From positions 992,001-1,056,000 of the forward strand of contig NZ_BMGG01000001.1 in assembly GCF_014640075.1 (NCBI RefSeq): a DNA stretch of 64,000 nt. The letters run 5' to 3'. Below are positions 17,148 to 27,367 of the stretch, piece by piece. Below the pieces are notes generated by a model. It worked only from the letters and a program-made list of their open reading frames with translations, made no database searches and was not told where the DNA came from. Source of the stretch: Chelatococcus reniformis (GTDB lineage: Bacteria; Pseudomonadota; Alphaproteobacteria; Rhizobiales; Beijerinckiaceae). Positions within the stretch are counted from its first letter, which is position 1. Each line of letters opens with the position of its first letter. The position numbers were made by a program, and so were the translations under genes.

Positions 17148-18308
17148 CTACGCCGCCTTCTCGGTGGCGATGAGGCCGCCGAGCTGGGCGAGGATCGCCA
17201 GGTGGTGGTCGGCGTCGCCGAACATGAGGTCGATGATCGTCAGCCGCTTGAAGTAGTGGCCGACCTTGTACTCCTGGGTCATGCCGACGCCGCCGTGCAG
17301 CTGGATGGCCTTCTGGCCGGCGAGCCTGCCGGACCGGCCGATCTGTACCTTGGCCGCCGCAACGGCGCGGGCGCGCTCGGCCGCATCGTCGCTCCGGGCC
17401 ATCATGGTGGCGTACATGGTCATGCTGCGGGCCTGCTCGAGGGCGACGAATATGTCGACCGACTGGTGCTGCAGCGTCTGGAAGTTGCCGATCGGGCGGC
17501 CGAACTGGGTGCGCGTCTTGAGGTAGTCGACGGTGAGATGGAGCGTCGCTTCCATCGCCCCGACCGCCTCGGCGCAGAGCGCGGCGATGGTTTCGTCGAC
17601 GACCCGGCGCACCACCTCGATGCCCTGGCCCGGCGCGCCGATCACGGCGTCGGCGCCGACGCGCACGTTAGCAAGGGTGATGTCGGCGGCGCGCTGAGCG
17701 TCCTGGGTCGGGTAGCCGCGCCGGCTGAGCCCGGCGGCGTCGGCTGGCACGAGGAACAGCGTGACGCCGTCCGCGTCCTGCTGGCCGCCGGAGACGCGGG
17801 CGCTGACGATCAGGGTGTCAGCGGCGTCGCCGTGCAGGACGGTGCTCTTGGTACCGTGCAGCACCCAGCCGTCGCCGTCCTTCTGCGCCGTCGTCGCCAC
17901 GTCGGCCAGGTTGTAGCGGGCCTGGCGCTCGCCGTGGGCGAGGGCGAGCAGCCGCTCGCCGCCGGCGATCTGCGGCACCAGCTCCTGCCGCTGCGCGGCC
18001 GAACCCGCCCGGCGTAGCACGCCGCCGGCCAGGATCACGGTGGCGACATAGGGCTCCAGCGCCAGCGCCCGGCCGAGGGCCTCCATGACGATCATCGTTT
18101 CGACGGCGCCGCCGCCGAAGCCGCCGTCTTCCTCGGCGAAGGGCAGCCCGAGGATGCCGAGCTCGGCATACTGGGCCCACAGCTCGCGGCTGAAGCCCTC
18201 CGGCTGCTTGCGGATGGCGTTGCGGGCCTCGAAGTCGTAGCGGTCGGCGACGAGCCGATCGACGCTGTCCTTGAGCAGCCGCTGTTCGTCGGTAAGGTCG
18301 AAGTCCAT
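17148..18308 (-). CDS. Acyl-CoA dehydrogenase, small (PimD-like) subunit
   Basis: A 386-residue flavoprotein of the acyl-CoA dehydrogenase superfamily, closest by eye to pimeloyl-CoA dehydrogenase small subunits. The N-terminal helical domain starts MDFDLTDEQRLLKDSV; the C-terminal domain has RTQFGRPIGNFQTLQHQSVD and QLHGGVGMTQEYKVGHYFKR. At the position of the usual YEG catalytic glutamate it reads LMFGDADHH, so that base is absent. The gene follows its larger partner and probably forms a heteromer with it. The FAD site and substrate pocket may be shared between subunits. Confidence 0.88.
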   Translation of the reverse strand: MDFDLTDEQRLLKDSVDRLVADRYDFEARNAIRKQPEGFSRELWAQYAELGILGLPFAEEDGGFGGGAVETMIVMEALGRALALEPYVATVILAGGVLRRAGSAAQRQELVPQIAGGERLLALAHGERQARYNLADVATTAQKDGDGWVLHGTKSTVLHGDAADTLIVSARVSGGQQDADGVTLFLVPADAAGLSRRGYPTQDAQRAADITLANVRVGADAVIGAPGQGIEVVRRVVDETIAALCAEAVGAMEATLHLTVDYLKTRTQFGRPIGNFQTLQHQSVDIFVALEQARSMTMYATMMARSDDAAERARAVAAAKVQIGRSGRLAGQKAIQLHGGVGMTQEYKVGHYFKRLTIIDLMFGDADHHLAILAQLGGLIATEKAA

Positions 18309-18477
18309 GGCGAAAACCTTGGTGCTGGAAGGGCGGGGCCGCGGGCCCGTCCGGGCCCGCCTGGAGCATGCCGCCGGCGGATGAGCTCATCCGATCGCAC
18401 CGACATGCCCCGACACGTCTTGTTGGAACGCTTCTCCCGGAGCGGGCGAACCGCCCGGCCGCGACGCGCTCCGGCGG

Positions 18478-19680
<1,203 letters not shown>

Positions 19681-19829
19681 GGTCGTGTCCTGCCGCAGCT
19701 GTCGAATGGTCTATGTGTGAACTATGTCTAGGCTCGGCTGCGCGCCCTGCCAAGCCCCGCGCACGGCGGCCTGCCTCGGGCCCGTTCGGCTCCCGCGTCT
19801 TTGAGCTATCGAAACAAAGCCTTACGATA

Positions 19830-20546
19830 TCACACTTCGAGCCAGTCGCGGCGCACCTGAGCGTTGGCCGCCAGGTCGTCGGGCGTGCCCTCGAAGACGA
19901 TCTGGCCATGGCCCATGACGTAGAGCCGGTGGCTGATGCGCAGGGCGATGGCGAGCTTCTGCTCCACCAGCAGGATCGAGACGCCGCGCTGGGCGATCTC
20001 GGTCAGCAGGTTGCCGACCAGCTCGACCACCATGGGCGCCAGGCCCTCGGTCGGCTCGTCGATCATGACGAGGTCGGGGTCGCCCATCAGGGTCCGGCAC
20101 ATGGTCAGCATCTGCTGCTCGCCGCCGGAGAGCACGCCGGCCGGCGTGGTCGCCCGCTCCCTGAGGCGGGGGAAGATGCGGTAGACGTCCTCGTAGGACC
20201 AGCGGCCCGTGGGCTTCGATGACTTGCAGCCGAGCAGCAGGTTCTGCTCCACCGTCAGCGAGGGAAACACGTCGCGGTTCTCGGGCACGTAGCCGAGGCC
20301 GAGGCGCGCCACCTGGTGCGGCCTGAGGCCGGCGATCTCGTGCCCCTTGAAGCGGATGGAGCCGTGCGGCGGCACGTCGCCCATGATCGCCTTGATGGTG
20401 GTGGAGCGGCCGACGCCGTTGCGGCCGAGCAGGCTGACGATCTCGCTGCGGCCGACGGTGAAGCTCACCCCGTGCAGGATGTGGCTCTTGCCGTAGAAGG
20501 CGTGCAGGTCGTCCACCTGCAGCATGGGCTCGGCCGGGTTGCGCAT
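19830..20546 (-). CDS. livF: Branched-chain-type ABC transporter ATPase LivF
   Basis: A 238-residue ATPase. The Walker A reads GRNGVGRST: arginine replaces the usual lysine, a variant I recall in some alphaproteobacterial LivF proteins. Signature LSGGEQQML, Walker B LVMIDEPTEG and an H-loop region in LLVEQKLAIA (Gln/Lys rather than His) are present. ATG 20546 overlaps the livG stop (ATGA). It is the second ATPase of the importer and is paired with LivG, whose Walker A is normal. Confidence 0.94.
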   Translation of the reverse strand: MRNPAEPMLQVDDLHAFYGKSHILHGVSFTVGRSEIVSLLGRNGVGRSTTIKAIMGDVPPHGSIRFKGHEIAGLRPHQVARLGLGYVPENRDVFPSLTVEQNLLLGCKSSKPTGRWSYEDVYRIFPRLRERATTPAGVLSGGEQQMLTMCRTLMGDPDLVMIDEPTEGLAPMVVELVGNLLTEIAQRGVSILLVEQKLAIALRISHRLYVMGHGQIVFEGTPDDLAANAQVRRDWLEV

Positions 20547-21295
20547 CAGTGCACCGCCTGGCCGAGGTAGGCCTCGCGCACCGCCGCATTCTCGCGGATG
20601 GCCCGCGGCGTGTCGCTGGCGATGATCTGGCCGTAGACCAGCACCGAGATGCGGTCGGCAAGGCCGAAGACGACGCTCATGTCGTGCTCCACCATGATCA
20701 GGGTCTTGCCCTGCGTCACCGTGCGGATCAGCTGCACCGCCTGCTCGCTCTCGCCCCGGCTCATGCCGGCGGTGGGTTCGTCGAGCAGGATCACGTCGGC
20801 CCCGCCGGCGATGGCCAGCCCGATCTCCAGTGCCCGCTGCTCGGCGTAGGTCAGCACCCCGGCCTGCACGTCCCGGCGCCGCGTCAGCCCGATCGAGGTC
20901 ATCACCGCCTCGGCGCGCTCGCGCACGCTGCGCAGGGCGTCGACGCCCAGCCAGAAGGCGTATTTGTAGCCGAGAGCCCACAAGACGGCACAGCGGATGT
21001 TCTCGTAGACCGACAGGCGCGGGAAGATGTTGGTGACCTGGAAGCTGCGCGACAGACCGCGGCGGTAGATCTCGTACGGCTTCAGGCCGGTGATGGGCCG
21101 GCCGTGCAGCGACACGGTGCCGGACGACACCGGGAAGCGGCCGCTGATCAGGTGGAACAGCGTCGACTTGCCGGCTCCGTTAGGCCCGATGATGGCGTGG
21201 CGCTCGCCCGTCGGTACGTTGAGCGTCACCCCGCGGATGATGGCCGTGGGGCCGAAGCTCTTATGCACGTCGGCGAGGGACAGGACGGCGCTCAT
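20546..21295 (-). CDS. livG: Branched-chain-type ABC transporter ATPase LivG
   Basis: A 249-residue ATPase. It has Walker A GPNGAGKST, Walker B VILLDEPTAGM and a switch histidine in IMVEHDMSVV. The typical LSGG signature is replaced by LTYAEQRALEIG, as is common in LivG (aqueous YAEQ/SYGEQ variants). ATG 21295 overlaps the livM stop by four bases, and the TGA overlaps the livF start, so livM-livG-livF form a tightly coupled run. Confidence 0.95.
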   Translation of the reverse strand: MSAVLSLADVHKSFGPTAIIRGVTLNVPTGERHAIIGPNGAGKSTLFHLISGRFPVSSGTVSLHGRPITGLKPYEIYRRGLSRSFQVTNIFPRLSVYENIRCAVLWALGYKYAFWLGVDALRSVRERAEAVMTSIGLTRRRDVQAGVLTYAEQRALEIGLAIAGGADVILLDEPTAGMSRGESEQAVQLIRTVTQGKTLIMVEHDMSVVFGLADRISVLVYGQIIASDTPRAIRENAAVREAYLGQAVH

Positions 21296-22611
21296 GTGGG
21301 CAGCACTCCCTGCGCCGCCGGCGGGACGACGGCCGCCTCTGCCGGCCCGTCGACCGGGGCGCTGGCGGCATGGACAGCGGCCCAGGCGCTGCGCACCGGA
21401 CCCCAGGCCAGCCGCGTCAGCGCCGCGCCGACGCCGAGCAGCGCCAGGGCCGCCAGCCACGGCCAGGGCGACGCCCCGTCGAGGGTGGTGAAGAAGACGT
21501 GGACGAGGCTGCCGTCGCTGCTCGCCTTGACCAGCATGTGATGCGCCAGCTCGACGATGAGGATGGCGCCGGCTGCCGCCATGGCCAGCGGCACGGCGGC
21601 GAGCGCGTAGGCGGGCAGCAGCCTGCCGAGCCGACCGCTGCGCAGCGCTGGCCCGTGCAGCGCCAGCCAGCCGGCGATGCCGCCGGGCGCGAACATCACC
21701 ACCAGGATGAACAGCAGGCCGAAGTAGAGCATCCAGGCACCGGTGAGATCCGACAGCGTCACCTGTAGAAAGGTGACCAGGATGGCGCCGAGGATCGGTC
21801 CCCAGAACAGGCCGATGCCGCCGATGAAGGCCATCAGCAGCACGGTGCCCGACTGGGCGGCACCGAGCGACAGCGCGTTCATGATCTCGAAATTGATGGC
21901 GGCGAGCGCCCCGGCGATGCCGGCGAAGAACCCGGCCAGGCAAAAGGCGATGAAGCGCACCGTCTGGGTCGAATAGCCGATGAACTCGGCGCGCTCGGGA
22001 TTCTCGCGCACCGCGTTGCACATGCGGCCGAAGGGCGTGCGGGTGATGGCGTACATGGCCAGGATGGCGATGAAGGCCCAACCCGCGATGAGATAGTAGA
22101 TCTCGATCTGCGGGCCGAACTTGTAGCCGAACAGGGGCATGAGCTTGGTGCGGTTCGCCGTGATGCCGGACTCGCCGCCAAAGAAGCTGCGCAGGATGAG
22201 TGAGCTGGAGGCGACAAGCTCGCCGACGCCGAGCGTGATCATGGCGAACACGGTGCCGCCGCGCCGGGTCGACACCGAGCCGAACAGGATGCCGAAGGCG
22301 AGCCCGGCGAGGCCGCCGATCAGTGGGATCACCGGCAACGGGATCGCCCATTTGTTCTGGGCGATCGCGTTCATGGCGTGAATGGCGACGAAGCCGGCGA
22401 GCCCGTAGTAGACGGCATGGCCGAAGGACAGCATCCCCGTCTGGCCGAGCAGCATGTTGTAGCTCAGCGCGAAGATGATCATGATGCCCATGAGGCTCAT
22501 CATGGTGAGCGAGCTGCCCGAGCTCAGCAGCCGCGGCAGCAGCACCAGGGCGAGCGCCAGCGCGACCCACGGGGCCCAGCTGCGCCAGGACAGGATTGCG
22601 CCCTCGCTCAT
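21292..22611 (-). CDS. livM: Branched-chain-type ABC permease LivM with C-terminal extension
   Basis: Inner-membrane permease. The LivM domain spans about residues 15-320 with core motif LLGQTGMLSFGHAVYYGLAGFVA and the EAA-like NPERAEFIGYS loop. The 439 residues exceed typical LivM (about 320-360): after the usual end there is extra sequence with two or three further hydrophobic stretches (LLPAYALAAVPLAMAAAGAI, WPWLAALALLGVGAAL). The extension is of unknown function. The start overlaps the end of livH by four bases. Confidence 0.93.
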   Translation of the reverse strand: MSEGAILSWRSWAPWVALALALVLLPRLLSSGSSLTMMSLMGIMIIFALSYNMLLGQTGMLSFGHAVYYGLAGFVAIHAMNAIAQNKWAIPLPVIPLIGGLAGLAFGILFGSVSTRRGGTVFAMITLGVGELVASSSLILRSFFGGESGITANRTKLMPLFGYKFGPQIEIYYLIAGWAFIAILAMYAITRTPFGRMCNAVRENPERAEFIGYSTQTVRFIAFCLAGFFAGIAGALAAINFEIMNALSLGAAQSGTVLLMAFIGGIGLFWGPILGAILVTFLQVTLSDLTGAWMLYFGLLFILVVMFAPGGIAGWLALHGPALRSGRLGRLLPAYALAAVPLAMAAAGAILIVELAHHMLVKASSDGSLVHVFFTTLDGASPWPWLAALALLGVGAALTRLAWGPVRSAWAAVHAASAPVDGPAEAAVVPPAAQGVLPT

Positions 22612-23543
22612 GTCTCGCGTGTCCCCATCAGGCCCTTGGGCCGGAAGATCAGCACCAGCACCAGCAGCAGGTAGGGGATCACCGGTGCGATCTGGGCCAC
22701 GGTGACGGTGCCGAGGTCGCCCAGGCGCGCCGCCGCCTCGGCCCCCACCACGTCGGCCAGCGACACGTTGATGGCCACGGCGAAGGTCTGCACCAGGCCG
22801 ATCAGCAGCGAGGCGACGAAGGCGCCGGCCAGCGAGCCCAGCCCGCCCACGACGATGACGACGAACAGGATGGGCCCGAGCAGCGCCGCCATGGACGGCT
22901 GGGTGACCAGCGCCGGGCCGGCGATGACGCCGGCGAGCCCGGCCAGGGCCGCCCCCACGCCGAACACCAGCATGAAGATGCGCGGCACGTTGTGGCCGAG
23001 CATGGCGACCATGTCCGGATGGGTCAGCGCCGCCTGGATGATCAGGCCGACGCGGCTGCGCGTCAGCACGGCGATCAGGAAGGCGAACATGGCGACGGCC
23101 ACCAGCAGCATGAACATGCGGTAGGCCGGGTAGGTGGTGTCGAAGAGGCGGAAGGCGACGAAGTCGAGCGAGGGCGGCACGCGGTAGTCGACCGGCAGCT
23201 TGCCCCAGAACATGTTGACCAGCTCCTCGAGCACGAAGGCGAGACCGAAGGTGAACAGCAGTTCGGCGACGTGGCCGTAGCGGTGCACGCGGCGCAGGCC
23301 GTAGCGTTCGACCAGCGCGCCGACGGCGCCGACGAGCAGCGGCGCCACCACGAAGCCGGGCCAGAAGCCGATGCGCCGGCTGATCTCGAAGCCGAAGTAG
23401 GCGCCGAGCATGTAGAAGCTGGCATGGGCGAAGTTCAGCACCCCCATCATCGAGAAGATGAGGGTGAGCCCGCTCGCCATCATGAACAGCAGCATGCCGT
23501 AGAGCAGGCCGTTGAGCGTCGAGAAGGTGATCAGCTCGAGCAT
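22608..23543 (-). CDS. livH: Branched-chain-type ABC permease LivH
   Basis: A 311-residue permease, the normal LivH length, with about eight membrane helices. Hallmarks are NGLLYGMLLFMMASGLTLIF, MGVLNFAHASFYMLGAY and VVGGLGSLAGAFVASLLIG. It forms the translocation pore with LivM. An 83-base gap containing a strong hairpin separates it from the binding-protein gene upstream. Confidence 0.95.
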   Translation of the reverse strand: MLELITFSTLNGLLYGMLLFMMASGLTLIFSMMGVLNFAHASFYMLGAYFGFEISRRIGFWPGFVVAPLLVGAVGALVERYGLRRVHRYGHVAELLFTFGLAFVLEELVNMFWGKLPVDYRVPPSLDFVAFRLFDTTYPAYRMFMLLVAVAMFAFLIAVLTRSRVGLIIQAALTHPDMVAMLGHNVPRIFMLVFGVGAALAGLAGVIAGPALVTQPSMAALLGPILFVVIVVGGLGSLAGAFVASLLIGLVQTFAVAINVSLADVVGAEAAARLGDLGTVTVAQIAPVIPYLLLVLVLIFRPKGLMGTRET

Positions 23544-23575
23544 GCGGCAGAGCCCCGCGGGTCAGAACCGGGTAG

Positions 23576-23606
23576 ATGGACGGCCGGGCTCGACCCGGCC
23601 ATCCAT
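23576..23606. repeat. Hairpin between binding-protein gene and livH
   Basis: The arms are at 23576-23588 and 23594-23606 (13 bp, one mismatch) around CTCGA. This is the ATGGCCGGG/CCCGGCCAT repeat family also seen at 55377-55407 and 57951-57974. It lies just after the stop of the first gene of the liv operon, where a stem-loop would shield the binding-protein mRNA and lower expression of the permease genes. Confidence 0.75.
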
Positions 23607-23626
23607 CGGCGTCGGAAAGCCCTGGA

Positions 23627-24868
23627 TCAGGGCCGCTCCATCTTGCAGGTGGTGGGCAGGAGGGTGTCCTTCCCGGCCACGCGGCCCTGCGTGGTCCAGC
23701 CCCAGCCGGTCTTCTCCTCGTCGAACTTCTGGCCGGGCTTCAGCGGGCCGAAGCTGCGCACGAACATGTCCTGGAACAGCTGGTGGTCGTCCTTGCGCAT
23801 CACGATCTCGCCGCCGTCGAAGCCCTCGACCTTCATGTCCTCCAGCTTGGCGGCCACGGCCTTGGGATCGTTGCTCTTGGCTTCGTTCGCGGCCTTGGCG
23901 AACATGCGCATCTCGTTGACGGCGCGCGGATACCAGAGCGTGACGCCGTACTTGTCGCGGAACTCCTGCTCGGTCTTCTGCGCCGACGCCGGGGCGTCGT
24001 TGGCGTTGCCTTCCACGATGTCGAAGACGCGGTCGGAAAGCCCGGTCTGCTTGATCGCCGTCGGTCCGCCGGCGCCGCCGGCATAGTAGGTGTAGAAGTC
24101 GGTCTGCAGGCCGGCATCCGCCGCGGCCTTGAGCAGCAGCGCGATGTCCTGGCCCCAGTTGCCGGTGATGACCGTGTCGGCGCCGGACGCCTTGATCTTG
24201 GCGATGTAGGGGCTGAAGTCGGTGATCTTGAGCAGCGGATGCAGCTCATCGCCGACGATCTCGATGTCCGGGCGCTTCTCCTTCAGCATGGCGCGCGCCT
24301 GGGTGCGCACCGATTGGCCGAAGGAATAGTCCTGATTGATCAGGTAGATCTTCTTCACCGCCGGCCGCTGCTTCAGGAAGTTGGTCAGCGCCGCCATCTT
24401 GATGTCGGAGTTCGCGTCCCAGCGGAAGTGCCAGAAGCTGCACTTGTCGTTGGTGAGCACGGGATCGACCGCGGCGTAGTTGAAGTAGAGGACCTCCTTG
24501 CCCGGGTTGCGGTCATTGTACTTGGCGACGAAATCGAGCAGCGCACCGGCGACCGAGGAGCCGTTGCCCTGGGTGATGAAGCGGATGCCCTGGTCGATGG
24601 CCTTCTGCGCCTGGATCAGGCTCTCTTGCGGATTGGTCTTTCCGTCGAACGGCACGATCTCGATCTGCTGGCCGTTGACGCCGCCCTTGGCGTTGATCTC
24701 GTCGGCGAGGAACTGGAAGTGCTTGAGGCCGACCTCGCCCACCGAAGCGCCGCCGCCGGATAGCGGATCGATGTAGCCGATCTTGAGGTTGTCGGCCTGG
24801 GCGAGTGAGGCCCCAAAGGCGGCCGCGGCCCCAAGCGCGAGCGACGCGGCAATGACGAGGGATCGCAT
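23627..24868 (-). CDS. Branched-chain-type ABC substrate-binding protein
   Basis: A 413-residue periplasmic protein with a signal peptide (about 1-25, ending SLAQADN) and the type I fold of the LivK/Peripla_BP_6 group (IGYIDPLSGGGASVGEVG, DEINAKGGVNGQQIEIVPFD, LINQDYSFGQSVRTQA). Proteins of this family bind amino acids, aromatic acids, amides or dicarboxylates. The downstream acyl-CoA dehydrogenases favour an organic acid, but the ligand cannot be read from sequence. It is the first gene of the operon, divergent from the GntR regulator. Confidence 0.93.
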   Translation of the reverse strand: MRSLVIAASLALGAAAAFGASLAQADNLKIGYIDPLSGGGASVGEVGLKHFQFLADEINAKGGVNGQQIEIVPFDGKTNPQESLIQAQKAIDQGIRFITQGNGSSVAGALLDFVAKYNDRNPGKEVLYFNYAAVDPVLTNDKCSFWHFRWDANSDIKMAALTNFLKQRPAVKKIYLINQDYSFGQSVRTQARAMLKEKRPDIEIVGDELHPLLKITDFSPYIAKIKASGADTVITGNWGQDIALLLKAAADAGLQTDFYTYYAGGAGGPTAIKQTGLSDRVFDIVEGNANDAPASAQKTEQEFRDKYGVTLWYPRAVNEMRMFAKAANEAKSNDPKAVAAKLEDMKVEGFDGGEIVMRKDDHQLFQDMFVRSFGPLKPGQKFDEEKTGWGWTTQGRVAGKDTLLPTTCKMERP

Positions 24869-25089
24869 GGCATTCTCCTCCGCGTGATTGGTACGGCGTG
24901 CGCTGGTGGCCGCCTTGTCTTTCTGGACTTGTCTGCCGGGTCACCGTCCGCGATCGCGGCGGGGGCGCTCGGGCCAAGCCGTCGTGAGTGGGATCTTTTG
25001 CAGCACAAACGCCCGCCGACCGCAATAAGCGCATCACATATACGAAATCACAGTTCGACAGGAGCTGGCCCGCGGGTTAGATTGACTCC
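24869..25089. promoter_or_regulatory. Divergent control region, liv operon / GntR regulator
   Basis: A 221-bp spacer between two divergent starts. An AT-rich patch at 25022-25060 contains two ATCAC direct repeats (25033-25037 and 25047-25051) around ATATACGA. This would be a reasonable binding site for the adjacent GntR protein, but no clear palindrome is present. Confidence 0.35.
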
Positions 25090-25842
25090 GTGTCTCTGCT
25101 ATCCGACCGCCCCGCCGACGCCCCCCTCGCTCGCGAGAGCCTGAGCTATCAGGCTTATCACAGGTTGCGCCGCGACCTGATGGGCGGCCGCTACAATCCC
25201 GGCGAAAAGCTGAAGCTGCGCGATATCGCCGAGGAGCTGGGCGTCAGCCCGACGCCGGTGCGCGAGGCCCTGGCCCGGCTCGTTTCGGACATGGCCGTGG
25301 TGCAGCTCGACCATCGCTCGGTGCGGGTGCCGCACATCGACGTGGAGCGCTTCAACGAGATCTGCCTGCTGCGCGCCGAGATGGAGGGCCGTGCCGCCGA
25401 GCGGGCCGCCGAACGGGCGACACCCGCCGCGGTGGACGAGCTGGAGGCCATCCATGCGCGCCTGACCGCGCTCAAGAACGGGCGCGAGATCAAGGCGTCG
25501 CTGGTCGAGAACCAGCGCTTCCATTCGGCCCTGTGCGCGCTCGCCGACCTGCCGCTGCACTACCGCTTCGCCGAGACGCTGTGGCTGCAGATCGGGCCGC
25601 TGATGAACGCGCTGCTCGTCTGCCGGCCGACCAACCTGCCGCGGCGCCACCCGCACCGGACCATCCTCGACGGTCTGCGCGCCGGCGACGGCGCCACCGC
25701 CCGTCGCGGCGTCGAGGAGGATGTGCGCATCAACGCCGAGCCGTTGCTCGCCTATCTCAGGGACCCCGGCGCCTTCGACCTGGGCGCGGCGCCGGATGGC
25801 GAGCAGGCCCGCCCCGCCGCGCCCCACGAGTTGGTGAGCTAG
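25090..25842 (+). CDS. GntR-family (FadR/FCD subgroup) transcriptional regulator
   Basis: A 250-residue regulator. The N-terminal winged helix-turn-helix includes LRDIAEELGVSPTPVREALARL (about residues 40-62). The C-terminal FCD domain (about 90-225) has helices with the usual metal-site Asp/His pattern (residues in LLRAEMEG, NQRFHSAL, HRTILDGLRAGD). FCD regulators bind small organic acids. Divergence from the liv operon makes that the likely target. The start is GTG. The TAG stop falls in a CTAG tetranucleotide (25839-25842) at the head of a repeat cluster. Confidence 0.9.
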   Translation: MSLLSDRPADAPLARESLSYQAYHRLRRDLMGGRYNPGEKLKLRDIAEELGVSPTPVREALARLVSDMAVVQLDHRSVRVPHIDVERFNEICLLRAEMEGRAAERAAERATPAAVDELEAIHARLTALKNGREIKASLVENQRFHSALCALADLPLHYRFAETLWLQIGPLMNALLVCRPTNLPRRHPHRTILDGLRAGDGATARRGVEEDVRINAEPLLAYLRDPGAFDLGAAPDGEQARPAAPHELVS

Positions 25843-25975
25843 ACCATATTCTAGAGCCTATCCCGACCAGATGCATCTGATCGGTTGGAAATGCCTCAAG
25901 TGTTTCAAGCTGGAGCGCTTGCCTTGCGATCGGGTCGTTCACCCCATCGCAAGGCGCTCCAGCTGCCAGGCTCGC
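25839..25975. repeat. CTAG-edged and AAGGCGCTCC palindromic repeats
   Basis: Two CTAG tetranucleotides (25839-25842, 25851-25854) are followed by GATGCATC-type sequence and a strong hairpin at 25921-25955 (arms GCCTTGCGAT and ATCGCAAGGC plus GGGT/ACCC inside). The hairpin ends in AAGGCGCTCC, the tail shared with other copies in the window. The cluster separates the GntR gene from the convergent cyclase gene and may terminate both. Confidence 0.6.
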
Positions 25976-26010
25976 GCTTGGTCGGGGCCGGGAGGGGCTG
26001 GCGTCATCCC

Positions 26011-27066
26011 CTACACCGTCGCGATCGGCGTTGCCGGCGAGCCGACGGCGCCGGTCAGGCGCAGGGGCGGGGCGGTCAGCAGGAAGCGGTTGCGGCCGTG
26101 CGCCCTGAGCCAGGTGGCAAGCTCCGTCAGATACCAGAGCTCGCCCAGATGCACGCCGAGCTTGAACAGGCAATGCTCGTGCAGGGGCAGGATGGCGCAG
26201 ACGTCGCCGCCGGGGCGCGACGGCGTGGCCTCGACGGCGTAGTTGTCGGCCATCAGGGCCACCAGTCCGCTGTCGGTGATCCATTGCAGCAGGCGCTGGT
26301 CGCGGCCATCGAGCACGGCGCAGGTGTTCTCGACCCCGAAATGGGTCGGCTTGCCGCCTTGTTCGAGCAGGAACTCGCCGAAGCCGGTGTGCAGCAGGAC
26401 CATGTCGCCGGTCTCCACCTCGACCCGGTCCGCCGCCATGATGCGCATCAGCTCATCGTAGCCGATGTAGTCTCGGGCGCGGCCGACGTGGGCGGCGAGG
26501 TCGATGAGCACGCCGCGTCCCTGCATGCCCTTCACGGCCATGTTCTCGACGCCGAGGCGCTTGGCCTGGGAGGTCGAGGCGCCGCCCGGTCCCATGGGCA
26601 CGCCGGCATCCGCCGCGCTCTCCGGCCCGACCACGTCCTCGCCAGCGCGAAAGCCGTTGTAGTAGACCGCCTCCGGCACCCCATCGCCGTCGACGTCGAA
26701 CAATGAGCCGACGTGGGCGAAGCTGTCCCACTGGGTGGAATATTGCAGGTGTAGCACCACGAGATCGTCGCTGACGATGTCGGTCGCGCCCTTGATGTCC
26801 TTGCCGAGCCGCACGTTCATGTTGGGATGGTCGCCGCGCAGGGTGGGGCGCACCACGGGCGGAAAGCGGCGCGGGCTGAGCACGTTGCCACCGGGATATT
26901 CGAGCGGCAGGCTCAGGCAAAAGGCAAGGCCCTCCGTCACTTCTGCCGCGCCTTGGCGCACCTTCTCGGGAGTCAGCAGGTTGAGGCGCCCGAGTTGATC
27001 GTCGGGTCCGAAATCGCCCCAGGTCGATCCTTCGGGACGGCGCGTCCAGCGCGTCGATGTCGGCAT
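26011..27066 (-). CDS. Cyclase-family metal-dependent hydrolase
   Basis: A 351-residue protein of the cyclase/kynurenine-formamidase superfamily (long-type, about 340 residues). The metal-site region reads TQWDSFAHVGSLFD, corresponding to the HxGTHxDxxxH motif of the family with Ser-Thr-Gln at the first positions. DTG-type LHTGFGEF and NYAVEATPS complete the pocket. Members hydrolyse N-formyl or lactam/cyclic amides. ATG 27066 has a GGGGGG stretch five bases upstream; an upstream extension to 27240 is not supported. The substrate is unknown; the neighbours suggest a role in the same catabolic route. Confidence 0.82.
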   Translation of the reverse strand: MPTSTRWTRRPEGSTWGDFGPDDQLGRLNLLTPEKVRQGAAEVTEGLAFCLSLPLEYPGGNVLSPRRFPPVVRPTLRGDHPNMNVRLGKDIKGATDIVSDDLVVLHLQYSTQWDSFAHVGSLFDVDGDGVPEAVYYNGFRAGEDVVGPESAADAGVPMGPGGASTSQAKRLGVENMAVKGMQGRGVLIDLAAHVGRARDYIGYDELMRIMAADRVEVETGDMVLLHTGFGEFLLEQGGKPTHFGVENTCAVLDGRDQRLLQWITDSGLVALMADNYAVEATPSRPGGDVCAILPLHEHCLFKLGVHLGELWYLTELATWLRAHGRNRFLLTAPPLRLTGAVGSPATPIATV

Positions 27067-27367
27067 CTTCCCCCCTTGTGTCTCGTTGCGGGCCAGCGTC
27101 GCAGATGCGCACGGGCCCGCCGACTGTCGCGGCTTTCGACGCCGCCGGCAACGCGGCAGGGCGAGGGGTGGGGGTGCCGCCGGAGCATGTCCCGAGCGGC
27201 CGGGCGCGCGCCGACCAGCGGGCCGCCGCCGCGGCGGCATGCGGCCACGATCGGCTTGTCAGGTCGCCGATCGTGCATCTACACTTGCGTTGATACCGGC
27301 GGGTGAAGGTAATCGCGCATCGACAGCGCCGGCCACGCCCGGCCGCACCCCCAAGGAGTTTGACTGC

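Noticed and set aside
20546-22570. A 674-codon frame that looked like a LivM-LivG fusion
   Set aside because: Only the last 249 codons (livG) are real. The upstream part is an out-of-frame reading of livM, and a normal ATG at 21295 starts livG.
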